Made by a program: the position numbers and the translations under genes. Positions 9,293 through 18,662 of a DNA stretch of 64,000 nucleotides are shown here, piece by piece. Position 1 is the stretch's first letter. Each line of letters opens with the position of its first letter. The notes beneath the pieces are model-generated. The model made no database searches. It had not been told where the DNA came from and saw only the letters and a program-made list of their open reading frames with translations. Origin of the DNA: Planctomycetota bacterium (lineage in GTDB: Bacteria; Planctomycetota; Planctomycetia; Pirellulales; UBA1268); NCBI GenBank assembly GCA_003669585.1, contig QWOQ01000007.1, positions 170,694-234,693 of the forward strand, written 5' to 3'.

Positions 9293-11653
9293 TCAACGAC
9301 GTTTTTTTCGAGTCGCCCGACGAGCTTGCGTCGACTCTTCTGAACGCGATGCTCCACCGATTCCATTGAGGCGTTTTGCGATTGAAGAGAATGTACTTTT
9401 TGATTGAGATGACGCTGGATTCGTCACGATCGTACCGACGGGTGATGGTTTTGGAAGAATCATGCGCTCTGCAATTCCCCAGAGACTCGAAGCAATAAAA
9501 TAGAGACAGAGCCCACACGGCACCTTAAAAAACATCAATGCCATGAAGAACATCATGTACTTCATGACTTGTTGTTGCACTCTGGATTGCTCATCTACCG
9601 CCGGTGGCATAAACAGTTTTTGCTGCCAGAGAAAGAGGCCAATCGTGGCCAGTGGAAACAGATTGAGAAATGGCCCCAGCCACCCCTCGGGCGCTCCGAG
9701 AAATCCTGGCATCCACGGCGACCAGTCATAGAGCATGTCAGGAGCAGCAAGATTCGAGCACCAACGAATCCACGACGAGAAAAGCGGCGCCTGCCGAAGT
9801 TCTACATCCGTTGCAAGCGATCGATAGAGCCCCATAAAAATTGGAATTTGGAGAAACACAAGTAAGCAGCCACCAGCTGGGTTGTAGTTGTGTTTTTTCC
9901 ACAATTCCTGAGTGGCGCGTGTACGTTTCTCTGGTTCATTTTTATATTTTTCAGTAATTATCTTCATCTCTGGCTGCAGTTCCTGCATTTTTTGAGATGA
10001 TATTGCCTGTTTGCGACTGATCGGAAACATCGCCCCACGCACAAATACGGTGAGGAGAATGATCGCAATTCCATAATTCCCAAGAACGGCATGAATTCCA
10101 TGCAAAACGGCAATCATCGGACGAGCCACCCATCCAAACCAGCCAAAGTAAATAAGATCATCCATCGCCGACCCGGGAATACCGAAGGAGGAAAGGACAG
10201 CGGGTTTCTTCGGTCCAGCAAAAATGTCGTACGCATGTTCGATAGGCACTTTCTCAAGCAAATCGAGCCTTCGGGAAATTGCTCGGCAGGTGACATTGAC
10301 GAGCTTGCGTTTTTCGCCGACCGGCACACTTCCAACCATCATCGGTTTTACTTCGTCTAGCAGCGGCGCGGTTGGCCCTTCCGGACGCGGAATGAGCGCC
10401 GAAGCAAAGTACAGGGCATCCACGCCCGCGAATGAAAGCGGCTTATCATCGCGCACAGCACTCGATGGTCGATCCAGAGAGCCCGCAGCAAGCGTCATGC
10501 CACTGATGAGCGTGCTTTGCTCACCTACAAAGCGCACTGCAACATCTCGTACCGCAAGCGCTCCCCAGTCGCGAGACACTCTCGAAGTATACCACCACCC
10601 TTCAGTAGGAAGTCCGGTGGGGCCATCAATGGCGTATTCAACAGATGTAGTTCCTCGGATCGATGCAATTCGGACAATGAGTTCGAGTCGGTACGGGCTT
10701 GTTCGTCCCGAATCAGCCGTATTTGAAACCAGTCGATACTCTTTTGAGACCTCAATGTCGAATGCAGGGAGTGACCGCGTAAAAAAAACGCTCTTTCCAT
10801 CATCGGCGACCACTGTTTTCCATTCGCGATCAACCAATTCGGCTCCAGAAATTTCTGGTTGATCCGGCTGACGCTTTTTCTCACCGATGCGTTCAAACGA
10901 GAAAAGAAACGACAGCGGATCGCTTGGCTGTGAATCAACGTCAATCACTGGTTTTGCATTGAGTTCGGGTCGCACGACCTCGAGCGGTCTCCAGCCGAGC
11001 GTAACCTGGCAGTCGATCGGCATTCCATTTCGCTCGATTCCAAGCGTGATGATTTCTCCAGGCTTTGTACCGGAGAGTGCCGCCACGAGATCCCTCGGCT
11101 CTTTGAGAACATTCTGGCCAACTCGCTCGATCAGATCGCCCTGTCGAATATCAGCAGCGGCAGCCGGCGTCCCCATACCGACAACACCCACTCGCACCTT
11201 GCCATCAAACCCTTCAAGTGCCAAGTGCCCAAGATACCCCGATCGATCCTCCTGATCGTGGAACCGCTCTCCGGCAAGTTCAATGCGCTCGATCGCAGCG
11301 CCTCGGCTGGTAAGCGTCACGAGCATTTTTGATTCACCGCTGGGATCGAGTGATCCAAGCACCGCATGAATTCGAGCGTGAAGAGGCTCTTTTTTCTCTT
11401 CCGTCGCAGTCGCGTCGATCGTGGAATCGATTCCAGATTTATCCACGGAAGATGGCGACGGTTTTGGAACCTCACCGACGACTTCATCCGATGCTTCGAT
11501 CGCAGGATCATTGACGCCAGGCCTCGGTTCGAGATCACCGAGTTGAACGGGTGGCGCAGGTGGCTTTTTCGGAAACAGCTTTGCTTGAAGCAGTTGTCCA
11601 CCGAGAATGATGCCTAATGAAATCGCTATAAAAAGGGCGTACCGTCGCTCCAT
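9293..11653 (-). CDS. yidC: membrane protein insertase YidC with embedded PDZ domain
   Basis: Inserts and folds inner-membrane proteins, alone or with SecYEG. The 786-residue chain has an N-terminal membrane helix (about 5-22), a large periplasmic region, and the conserved five-helix core at about 505-740 including the in-membrane Arg of TVFVRGAMFPIS. A PDZ-like segment lies inside the periplasmic region at about 150-225, marked by RVGVVGMGTPAAAADIRQGD. E. coli YidC is 548 residues and has no PDZ domain. A basic C-terminal tail ends RRATRKKRR, which suggests ribosome contact. The ATG at 11653 was chosen over the open frame 34 codons longer: the membrane helix follows directly and GGAG lies upstream. 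mnmE follows after 19 nt; rpmH and rnpA are not upstream. Confidence 0.92.
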   Translation of the reverse strand: MERRYALFIAISLGIILGGQLLQAKLFPKKPPAPPVQLGDLEPRPGVNDPAIEASDEVVGEVPKPSPSSVDKSGIDSTIDATATEEKKEPLHARIHAVLGSLDPSGESKMLVTLTSRGAAIERIELAGERFHDQEDRSGYLGHLALEGFDGKVRVGVVGMGTPAAAADIRQGDLIERVGQNVLKEPRDLVAALSGTKPGEIITLGIERNGMPIDCQVTLGWRPLEVVRPELNAKPVIDVDSQPSDPLSFLFSFERIGEKKRQPDQPEISGAELVDREWKTVVADDGKSVFFTRSLPAFDIEVSKEYRLVSNTADSGRTSPYRLELIVRIASIRGTTSVEYAIDGPTGLPTEGWWYTSRVSRDWGALAVRDVAVRFVGEQSTLISGMTLAAGSLDRPSSAVRDDKPLSFAGVDALYFASALIPRPEGPTAPLLDEVKPMMVGSVPVGEKRKLVNVTCRAISRRLDLLEKVPIEHAYDIFAGPKKPAVLSSFGIPGSAMDDLIYFGWFGWVARPMIAVLHGIHAVLGNYGIAIILLTVFVRGAMFPISRKQAISSQKMQELQPEMKIITEKYKNEPEKRTRATQELWKKHNYNPAGGCLLVFLQIPIFMGLYRSLATDVELRQAPLFSSWIRWCSNLAAPDMLYDWSPWMPGFLGAPEGWLGPFLNLFPLATIGLFLWQQKLFMPPAVDEQSRVQQQVMKYMMFFMALMFFKVPCGLCLYFIASSLWGIAERMILPKPSPVGTIVTNPASSQSKSTFSSIAKRLNGIGGASRSEESTQARRATRKKRR

Positions 11654-11920
11654 GAACTCGCTCCGAACCCATACGCTGCGGTGATCTACACCTGTCCTCG
11701 TTTTCTGATTCCACGCCGTGGGAATTGAGAAACACGTTGCGTGGGTCATTCGCAACGTGAGCAGAGCAGTCTACCGCAGACGTCTGACAGCGGCAGGCTG
11801 GTCGATTCAGATACGGCTCAAACAGGCGGTCAGGTCCTTCTACGCTAAAAAAGTGTCCCCCACACGCAAACGAACTCCCAGGCAACAAAAAAATTAAAAA
11901 GCGGCTCTTCGAAACTGAAC

Positions 11921-12709
11921 CTACCGCCCCTGCAATAATCGATCACCGAGAAAGTTGTCGAGTTTATCAATGGCATGAATCTTCTCGCAGGTTTTCTCGC
12001 ACGGATAGGGAACCCGTCGAAAGCGAACGCTCTGCTCATCGTCAACAATGACATAGCACGAACGCGGATCTTGATCGCGAGGCTGACCAACCGATCCGAC
12101 ATTAATCATTGCCTTGCCATCAGGCAAAGCGATCCGACACTCTGAGATGTTCTTTGGGGCATCGAGAGGAACATCGGGACTGATAAAATCCGGGGCGGTA
12201 GAAAAGACTCCGGGAATATGGGTATGCCCTTGAAAGCAGTATCGATCAATCAACTCGAAAATATTTTGCATTTTCAGCGCGTTGTATCGATCTTCTGGAA
12301 AAACATACTCATCAATAGGCCTTCGGGCAGAACCATGCACGAAGAGATTATTTCCAGGCGTGTCGCGATAGTTGCGCGGTAATTCTCCCAGAAAATCCAT
12401 GAGCTGGTTCGACGAATGCTTGGCACGTCGATCTCTCTGCTCAAGTTGTTCACGGGTCCATTGAATGGCCTTATCGGCGACAACATTAAAACCTTCTGGA
12501 TCAAAAAGCACTCCTTGATCGTGATTTCCTAACAGCACAACCTTGCAGTGTTTCTGTACAAGCTCCACACATTCGCAGGGATTTGGACCGTAGCCGACCA
12601 CATCCCCCAGACAAAATATTTCATCGACTTTTTGCAGATTGATATCCTCAAGCACTGCTTGAAATGCTTCAAGGTTGCCGTGGATGTCACTGATGATTGC
12701 CCGATTCAC
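11921..12709 (-). CDS. calcineurin-like metallophosphoesterase (YfcE/ApaH-like)
   Basis: 262-residue soluble dimetal phosphoesterase. All five motif sets are present: DIH at 8-10, GDVVGYG at 35-41, GNHD at 61-64, a lone His in the FVHGS segment, and GHTH in the C-terminal half. The one-domain form without membrane or export signals fits YfcE-type phosphodiesterases or a bacterial Ser/Thr protein phosphatase relative; the substrate cannot be told. I take the GTG at 12709 because family similarity starts at that residue. A TTG at 12733 in the same frame is the alternative. Overlapping inverted repeats lie in its leader (12754-12792). The stop is 267 nt before the yidC start. Confidence 0.85.
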   Translation of the reverse strand: MNRAIISDIHGNLEAFQAVLEDINLQKVDEIFCLGDVVGYGPNPCECVELVQKHCKVVLLGNHDQGVLFDPEGFNVVADKAIQWTREQLEQRDRRAKHSSNQLMDFLGELPRNYRDTPGNNLFVHGSARRPIDEYVFPEDRYNALKMQNIFELIDRYCFQGHTHIPGVFSTAPDFISPDVPLDAPKNISECRIALPDGKAMINVGSVGQPRDQDPRSCYVIVDDEQSVRFRRVPYPCEKTCEKIHAIDKLDNFLGDRLLQGR

Positions 12710-13021
12710 GAGAGTTGCCGCCGTTAGAGTCAATCATCTATTCGAAAAACATTTGCCGTTTATTACGCATGAACGGCATATTGAATGTTCATCCACAGCC
12801 AACCATCGCTCGAGGACAAAGCTTTACAGATGCCGCTAGAATCGGTGATGCTGGTCTCAAACCAACGCAAAAGTGAAACCGGAGCATTGTAGGGTACAAT
12901 CCAGAAAACGTATGGTGGCAGAATTCAAGTTCGGAGGGTACGAACCGGCTTGGGCAGGGTCAAGCGAACAGATCGCTCCGGCGAACAATTCGTTCCCCAG
13001 TGCCTTCTGTATCTCCCATAG
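12710..13021. other. divergent intergenic region
   Basis: About 310 bases between the phosphoesterase (-) and tsaB (+). The left part holds overlapping inverted repeats, described separately. I found no tRNA-like fold, and the short open frames have no ribosome-binding site. If tsaB starts further downstream than 13022, this region extends accordingly. Confidence 0.4.
12754..12778 (-). promoter_or_regulatory. inverted repeat in phosphoesterase leader
   Basis: TGCCGTT (12754-12760) and AACGGCA (12772-12778) form a perfect 7-bp inverted repeat with an 11-nt spacer, 45-70 nt upstream of the phosphoesterase start. A second repeat, ATGAAC (12769-12774) with GTTCAT (12787-12792), shares bases with the first, so only one of the two RNA stems can form at a time. 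This could be an operator or a leader switch. No T-run follows. Confidence 0.3.
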
Positions 13022-13801
13022 TTGGCCGTTTGTCCTCTTGTGGTTGTGGCATTGTGTCTGAGAATCTCGATTTTCAACAATGGGTGCCCTATAAAGACCA
13101 TCGCTATCGACTCAAGCGGACCGATTGCCTCCGTCGCAGTATTCCATGGCGATACTCTGTTTGAGGCGTCACTTGATTCGCCGCGTCAGCATGCCAGCCT
13201 GCTGACACCACTCCTCTCCGCTACGGTCAAAAAAGCAGGCTGGCGAATGGCCGACACCGAATTAGTGGTTGTTGTACGAGGCCCGGGATCTTTTACAGGC
13301 CTCCGAGTTGGCATTGCGACTGCAAAGGCAATTGCCTGGTCCTGTGGCGCACGGATCATTGGGGTATCGTCAACCGAAGTTGTAGCGGAAATGCAGAAGC
13401 ACTTACTGCCTTTAGAGAACTCGCTTGAGGTCGTTTTTGATGCTGGGCGCGGTGAATTGTTTGTCGCCTCGGCAGAAGCCTCTACGTCCACACCGTCACC
13501 ATGGCGCGTTTCAAGACAAATGCTTGTCAATCCAGCAGCGTGGTTGCAAACGCTTTCACCCGGCACCTGCATCTCAGGCCCTGCCTGCGACATCGTCTCA
13601 TGCAGGCCTGATTTTCGTGCCGATCTTCGATGTTTAAAACTCGATACAACCATCCTGCGTGCGACCATTGCAGCAAGACTCGGCCTTCTGATTGCCGCAA
13701 AGCTCGACCCACAAGAAGACCCTCTTGTGGAGTGCGAATATATGCGAGAAACGTATGCTGATGAGAGGCTTGAACCTGCCAAAGCCAATCGGAAACCGTA
13801 A
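13022..13801 (+). CDS. tsaB: tRNA t6A biosynthesis protein TsaB
   Basis: Scaffold partner of TsaD in making threonylcarbamoyladenosine-37 of ANN-decoding tRNAs. The N-terminal IAIDSSG strand, the RQHASLLTPLL segment and the GPGSFTGLRVGIATAKAIAW helix are typical of TsaB/YeaZ, an inactive ASKHA-fold homologue of TsaD. The start is unclear: the frame opens with TTG at 13022, other candidates are GTG at 13040 or 13046 and TTG at 13052, and no ATG lies before the conserved strand, whose expected Met position is an ATA codon. About 230-245 residues is the likely true length. pyc follows after 86 nt on the same strand. Confidence 0.88.
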   Translation: MAVCPLVVVALCLRISIFNNGCPIKTIAIDSSGPIASVAVFHGDTLFEASLDSPRQHASLLTPLLSATVKKAGWRMADTELVVVVRGPGSFTGLRVGIATAKAIAWSCGARIIGVSSTEVVAEMQKHLLPLENSLEVVFDAGRGELFVASAEASTSTPSPWRVSRQMLVNPAAWLQTLSPGTCISGPACDIVSCRPDFRADLRCLKLDTTILRATIAARLGLLIAAKLDPQEDPLVECEYMRETYADERLEPAKANRKP

Positions 13802-13887
13802 TCGGTGTTCCGAGTTCCAGATTGAGGCCGTTCTCGGTACCATTTTTTGTGTTGTGAATTGCAACGATATGCCCCGGAAACATCTCC

Positions 13888-16800
13888 ATGATTCGTCCGA
13901 TCAAAAAGTTGCTGGTTGCCAACCGCAGTGAAATAGCCATTCGAGTATTTCGTTCGGCGCATGAACTCGGCATTCGCACCGTCGCCATTTATGCGCACGA
14001 AGACCGCTTCGCACTTCACCGATTCAAGGCTGATGAGTCTTATCTCATCGGTCGTTCCGGAGAACCGATTCGTTCCTATCTCGATATTGCAGGAATTGTT
14101 TCACTGGCCATGGCACATGGGGTCGATGCGATCCACCCAGGATATGGCTTCCTCTCGGAAAACCCCGAGTTTGCTGCTGCCTGCAAAGAGGCAGGCATCA
14201 CGTTTGTAGGCCCTCGAGTTGAACTCCTCGAAACGCTCGGCGACAAGACGACCGCTCGTGAACTCGCACGAAAAGCAGGGGTGCCAATCCTTGCCGGCAG
14301 TTCAAAACCAGTGACGAGCGTTGCTGATGCAGCCAAGATCGCGAAGGAACTCGGATGGCCTGTGATGCTCAAGGCCGCCCACGGGGGCGGCGGTCGCGGA
14401 ATGCGGATCGTACGAGGAGAAGATGAACTTGCGGTGGCTCTCGAAGCGGCACAGCGAGAGAGTCAAACCGCCTTTGGCAGTGCCAGCGTGTTTGTTGAAA
14501 AATTTATTCAACGCGCAAGGCACATTGAAGTGCAACTCCTTGGTGACACGCACGGCGGTCTGGTTCATCTCTTTGAACGAGACTGCTCTGTTCAGCGACG
14601 ACATCAAAAAGTGGTGGAGGTAGCTCCCGCGCCCAATCTTGATCCGAAAATGCGAACTGCTATCTGCGACGCAGCGATTGCTATCGGTCGTGCAGCTCGA
14701 TATGAAAACGCTGGAACCGTGGAATTCTTGGTTGATACAGATACTTCGCGTTTTTTCTTTATTGAAGTCAACCCCCGCATCCAAGTTGAGCACACCGTCA
14801 CCGAGGAAATCACCGGGATTGATATTGTACGACGTCAGTTGCGCGTGGCTGAGGGATACAAACTCTCCGACAATGAAATCGGCCTCGGCAATCAGGATGA
14901 GATTCGTTCCATGGGCACCGCTTTGCAATGTCGCGTAACAACGGAGGATCCGGAAAACAGATTTCTTCCTGATTACGGACGAATCACTGCTTATCGCTCC
15001 GCCAGTGGCATGGGCATTCGCCTCGACGCAGGTACGGCCTTTAGCGGCGCTGTGGTCACCCCTTATTTTGATTCATTGCTTGTCAAAGTGAGCGCGCGCG
15101 GACTTAATCTCCAAGAGGCGGCAGGTCACATTGAGCGATGTCTTCAGGAATTTCGAGTGCGAGGCGTCAAAACAAATATTCCCTTTTTAATCAATCTTGT
15201 CACTCATCCCGATTTTCAGGCGGGGCGGTGCACCACCAGATTCATCGACGAAACTCCGAGTTTATTTGATTTTCCAGTGCGTCAGGATCGTGCAACCAAG
15301 CTTCTTGAGTATCTCGGCGACGTCATTGTCAACGGAAATTCTTTGGTAAAAGGTCGCCCCGTTGCAGTTCGCCGCCAGTCCGCTCCCATCCCACAATTCG
15401 ATCCACTGATGCCGCCTCCCGAAGGCACTCGAACAAAACTCAAAGCACTCGGGCCAGTGCAGTTTGCTCAGTGGGTACGCAAGCAAAAAACTCTTTTCGT
15501 AACAGACACGACCATGCGGGATGCGCATCAGTCGCTTTTGGCAACACGAATGCGCACTTTTGACATGCTCTCCATCGCCGATGCGTACGCGAGACTCTCG
15601 TCGGGACTCTTTTCACTGGAGATGTGGGGGGGAGCGACGTTCGACACGTCAATGAGATTTTTGAAGGAATGCCCTTGGGATCGATTACTCACGCTGCGGG
15701 AACGAATTCCAAACGTACTTTTTCAAATGCTTCTCCGCGCCAGTAATGCCGTGGGATACACAAACTATCCCGACAACGTTGTGTCTGAATTCGTCAAGGA
15801 ATCCGCCGCCTCTGGCATCGATGTTTTCCGTGTGTTCGATCCGTTGAACTGGGTCCCTAACATGCGAGTCGCCATCGATGCGGTCGTCGATAGCGGAGCG
15901 GTCTGTGAAGCGGCCATTTGCTACACCGGGGATGTGCTCGATCCGAAACGAACGAAATATTCTCTGTCCTACTACGTAGAACTTGCCGTCGAGCTTGAAA
16001 AACTTGGTTGTCACATGCTTGCCGTAAAAGACATGGCAGGTCTGTGTAAGCCTTTTGCTGCAGCAAAACTCGTGAAGGCTCTGCGTGAATCGGTCGGGCT
16101 TCCGATTCACTTTCATACGCACGATACGACATCCGCGTCACTTGCAAGCGCACTGGAGGCGGCACGCGCGGGTGCAAGCATTGTCGACGCTGCAATGGCA
16201 CCGTTTGCAGGACTCACAAGCCAACCTAATCTCAACGCAATCGTAGAGGCGGTTCGAAACACGCCTCTCGATACAAAACTCGATCCCGAGCCACTGCGTC
16301 ACATAGCCCACTACTGGCATGCGGTTCGCGATCACTACACCGCTTTTGAATGTGGGATGAAGGCTCCCGATGCAGATCTCTACCTGCACGAGATGCCAGG
16401 TGGCCAGTTCACAAATCTCCTTGAACAGGCCAGGGCTTTGGGTTTGGCCGATCGATGGGAGGAGATCTGCAAAACATACGCCGATGTCAACGATCTTCTT
16501 GGCGACATTGTAAAAGTTACGCCCACCAGCAAAGCGGTCGGTGATTTATCACTTTTGCTCGTTACCAACGGTATGCAAGCATCTGAGCTTCTTTCAGATT
16601 CACGCGAGATGGCATTTCCTGAGTCGCTCGTTGATTTACTTTCCGGACGCATGGGACAACCTCCGGGAGGATTTCCACCGGCTATCGTCAAACGCGTAGT
16701 ACGAAAGGGAGAAACTGTCACTGGCAGACCCGGCGAATCAATGCCTCCGGCAGATTTTTCTGCAGCAACAAAACATTGCACAGAAATACTTTCTCGTGCG

Positions 16801-17340
16801 CCTTCACACCGGGAAGTTCTTTCGTGGCTCCTTTATCCTCGTGTTTTTCAAGATTTCGCTCTGCATCGTGCGAAACATGGAGATGTCAGTGTGCTCCCCA
16901 CGCCCGCTTTTCTTGAGGGTCCCAAACCGGGCGAGGAACTGGCGGTCGATATTGAACCTGGCAAGACGCTTGTCATTCGCCTGTTAACCGTCGGCGAGTC
17001 ACACGCTGATGGCACTCGTACCGTTTTCTTTGAACTCAATGGTCAACCCCGAAGTGTCACTATTGCAGATCGCAGCCTCGAAGCGAGCATCGTGCGACGG
17101 CCCAAGGCAGTTCTGGGCGATGCAAGAGAAGTTGGATCGCCCATGCCAGGTCTGATCGTGACAGTTGCAGTGCGTTCTGGTGACATTGTTTCCCAAGGAC
17201 AGAAGTTGCTCAGTCTTGAGGCGATGAAAATGGAAACTACCGTCTACGCCGAACGCAACGGAATCATCGAAGAAGTTCTCGTGATTCCAGGCACTCCGGT
17301 TGAGGTTGGTGAATTAGTGGTGCGATACCGAAGTGCCTAA
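13888..17340 (+). CDS. pyc: pyruvate carboxylase
   Basis: Single-chain, biotin-dependent anaplerotic enzyme: pyruvate + bicarbonate + ATP gives oxaloacetate. The 1150 residues match the usual length. A biotin carboxylase/ATP-grasp domain occupies about 1-450, with the glycine-rich AAHGGGGRGMRIV loop. The carboxyltransferase TIM barrel begins near residue 535 with TTMRDAHQSLLATRMR. The allosteric/linker region follows, and the biotin carrier domain closes the chain with EAMKME, biotinylated Lys1114. All key landmarks are intact. The ATG at 13888 has GGAAA about 10 nt upstream. It stands 86 nt after tsaB; ychF follows after 207 nt. Confidence 0.96.
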   Translation: MIRPIKKLLVANRSEIAIRVFRSAHELGIRTVAIYAHEDRFALHRFKADESYLIGRSGEPIRSYLDIAGIVSLAMAHGVDAIHPGYGFLSENPEFAAACKEAGITFVGPRVELLETLGDKTTARELARKAGVPILAGSSKPVTSVADAAKIAKELGWPVMLKAAHGGGGRGMRIVRGEDELAVALEAAQRESQTAFGSASVFVEKFIQRARHIEVQLLGDTHGGLVHLFERDCSVQRRHQKVVEVAPAPNLDPKMRTAICDAAIAIGRAARYENAGTVEFLVDTDTSRFFFIEVNPRIQVEHTVTEEITGIDIVRRQLRVAEGYKLSDNEIGLGNQDEIRSMGTALQCRVTTEDPENRFLPDYGRITAYRSASGMGIRLDAGTAFSGAVVTPYFDSLLVKVSARGLNLQEAAGHIERCLQEFRVRGVKTNIPFLINLVTHPDFQAGRCTTRFIDETPSLFDFPVRQDRATKLLEYLGDVIVNGNSLVKGRPVAVRRQSAPIPQFDPLMPPPEGTRTKLKALGPVQFAQWVRKQKTLFVTDTTMRDAHQSLLATRMRTFDMLSIADAYARLSSGLFSLEMWGGATFDTSMRFLKECPWDRLLTLRERIPNVLFQMLLRASNAVGYTNYPDNVVSEFVKESAASGIDVFRVFDPLNWVPNMRVAIDAVVDSGAVCEAAICYTGDVLDPKRTKYSLSYYVELAVELEKLGCHMLAVKDMAGLCKPFAAAKLVKALRESVGLPIHFHTHDTTSASLASALEAARAGASIVDAAMAPFAGLTSQPNLNAIVEAVRNTPLDTKLDPEPLRHIAHYWHAVRDHYTAFECGMKAPDADLYLHEMPGGQFTNLLEQARALGLADRWEEICKTYADVNDLLGDIVKVTPTSKAVGDLSLLLVTNGMQASELLSDSREMAFPESLVDLLSGRMGQPPGGFPPAIVKRVVRKGETVTGRPGESMPPADFSAATKHCTEILSRAPSHREVLSWLLYPRVFQDFALHRAKHGDVSVLPTPAFLEGPKPGEELAVDIEPGKTLVIRLLTVGESHADGTRTVFFELNGQPRSVTIADRSLEASIVRRPKAVLGDAREVGSPMPGLIVTVAVRSGDIVSQGQKLLSLEAMKMETTVYAERNGIIEEVLVIPGTPVEVGELVVRYRSA

Positions 17341-17547
17341 GATGCATTTCTAAGAATCTTCGCTTCTGCTGCGTGGCACGCTTCATACGCATCAAAAAAC
17401 CCGGCCCACAGGTTTCCCAATAGGCTTCCGACAGAGCAGCGGTCTATAGTGCTGATCGAAATCGGCCGCGTGAAAAATAAATCGTCGTAGTTTCATTGAC
17501 TTCGTTGTTGTTGCCAGAATTACTCTAGAGATGTCATTTATTAACCT

Positions 17548-18645
17548 ATGGAAGCAGGCATTGTAGGACTCCCGAACGTCGGCAAGAGCACGCTCTTTAA
17601 TGCCTTGACCATGTCGAAGACTGCCCAGGCTGCAAACTACCCCTTCTGCACGATCGATCCGAATGAGGGTATTGTAAGCGTCCCGGATGACCGACTCGGT
17701 CGCATTACGCGTTACATCGTTCCAAAAAAAATTGTGCCAGCTGCATTGCGGCTTGTTGACATTGCAGGCATTGTCAAAGGGGCCAGCGAAGGACAAGGAC
17801 TTGGCAACAAGTTTCTCACGCACATTCGGGAAGTCGATGCGATTCTTCAAGTCGTCCGTTGCTTCGAGGATCCAGACGTGATTCATGTCTCAGGAAACGT
17901 GAATCCTCTTTCCGATATTGAAACAATTGAATTGGAACTCATGTTGGCTGACATGCAACTTCTTGAGACCTCCCTGTCAAAAGCCGAACGTACTGCCAAA
18001 AGCGGGGACAAAGAAGCCAAGCATCGAGTTGAGGTCATTCAGAAATGTCTGACGCATCTGTCAACCGAACAGCCACTTCGCAAGATGCACCTTGAGGAGG
18101 CAGATGAGAAAGCCATCAAAACCTACGGACTGCTGACAGCCAAACCGATCCTGTATGTTGCCAACGTCGATGAAAACGACCTCGAGGGAAAAGGACCTCT
18201 GGTGTCACAGGTGCGGGAGTTTGCAGCAAAGATCGGCGCGTCGGTAGTGCCGGTGTGTGCGAAGCTGGAATCTGAAATCGCAGAGCTTGACGAAGCGGAC
18301 CGTGCCGACATGCTCTCTGGTGCCGGTCTTATCGAGCCAGCGCTTTCGGTATTGGCAAGGGAATCATACCGTGTTTTGGGATTCCAGAGTTTCTTTACCG
18401 CAGGCGAAACCGAAGTACGAGCCTGGACAGTGCCACTTGGGGCAACAGCACCACAAGCTGCAGGCGTCATCCATACCGATTTTGAAAAAGGATTTATTCG
18501 GGCTGAAATTTATTCTCTTGAGGATCTTGAGATCCATAAAACAGAAAAAGATATCCGTAGCGCCGGAAAACTTCGTGTTGAAGGAAAGGCCTATGTCATG
18601 CAGGACGGGGACATTTGCCACTTCCTTTTTAATTCCGTGAAGTGA
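17548..18645 (+). CDS. ychF: ribosome-binding ATPase YchF/Obg family
   Basis: 365-residue P-loop protein of the YchF/OLA1 branch of the Obg family, which binds ribosomes and prefers ATP. G1 GLPNVGKST lies at 7-15, the switch region has [12 protein letters not shown], and G3 is [10 protein letters not shown]. The G4 position reads NVDEND rather than NKxD, as expected for the ATP-specific branch. A coiled-coil hairpin lies in the middle and a TGS domain at the C-terminus (about 280-365), ending HFLFN. Length is typical. The stop converges with the RND transporter stop, with 17 nt between. Confidence 0.95.
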   Translation: MEAGIVGLPNVGKSTLFNALTMSKTAQAANYPFCTIDPNEGIVSVPDDRLGRITRYIVPKKIVPAALRLVDIAGIVKGASEGQGLGNKFLTHIREVDAILQVVRCFEDPDVIHVSGNVNPLSDIETIELELMLADMQLLETSLSKAERTAKSGDKEAKHRVEVIQKCLTHLSTEQPLRKMHLEEADEKAIKTYGLLTAKPILYVANVDENDLEGKGPLVSQVREFAAKIGASVVPVCAKLESEIAELDEADRADMLSGAGLIEPALSVLARESYRVLGFQSFFTAGETEVRAWTVPLGATAPQAAGVIHTDFEKGFIRAEIYSLEDLEIHKTEKDIRSAGKLRVEGKAYVMQDGDICHFLFNSVK

Positions 18646-18662
18646 TCACGGATTTCGGCGAC

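Noticed and set aside
11847..11865. Short stem with T6 downstream of the phosphoesterase gene on the minus strand
   Set aside because: The stem is only 4 bp, too weak for an intrinsic terminator.
13186..14019. 277-codon open frame on the minus strand
   Set aside because: Antisense to tsaB and the start of pyc; it is a shadow of their codon bias.
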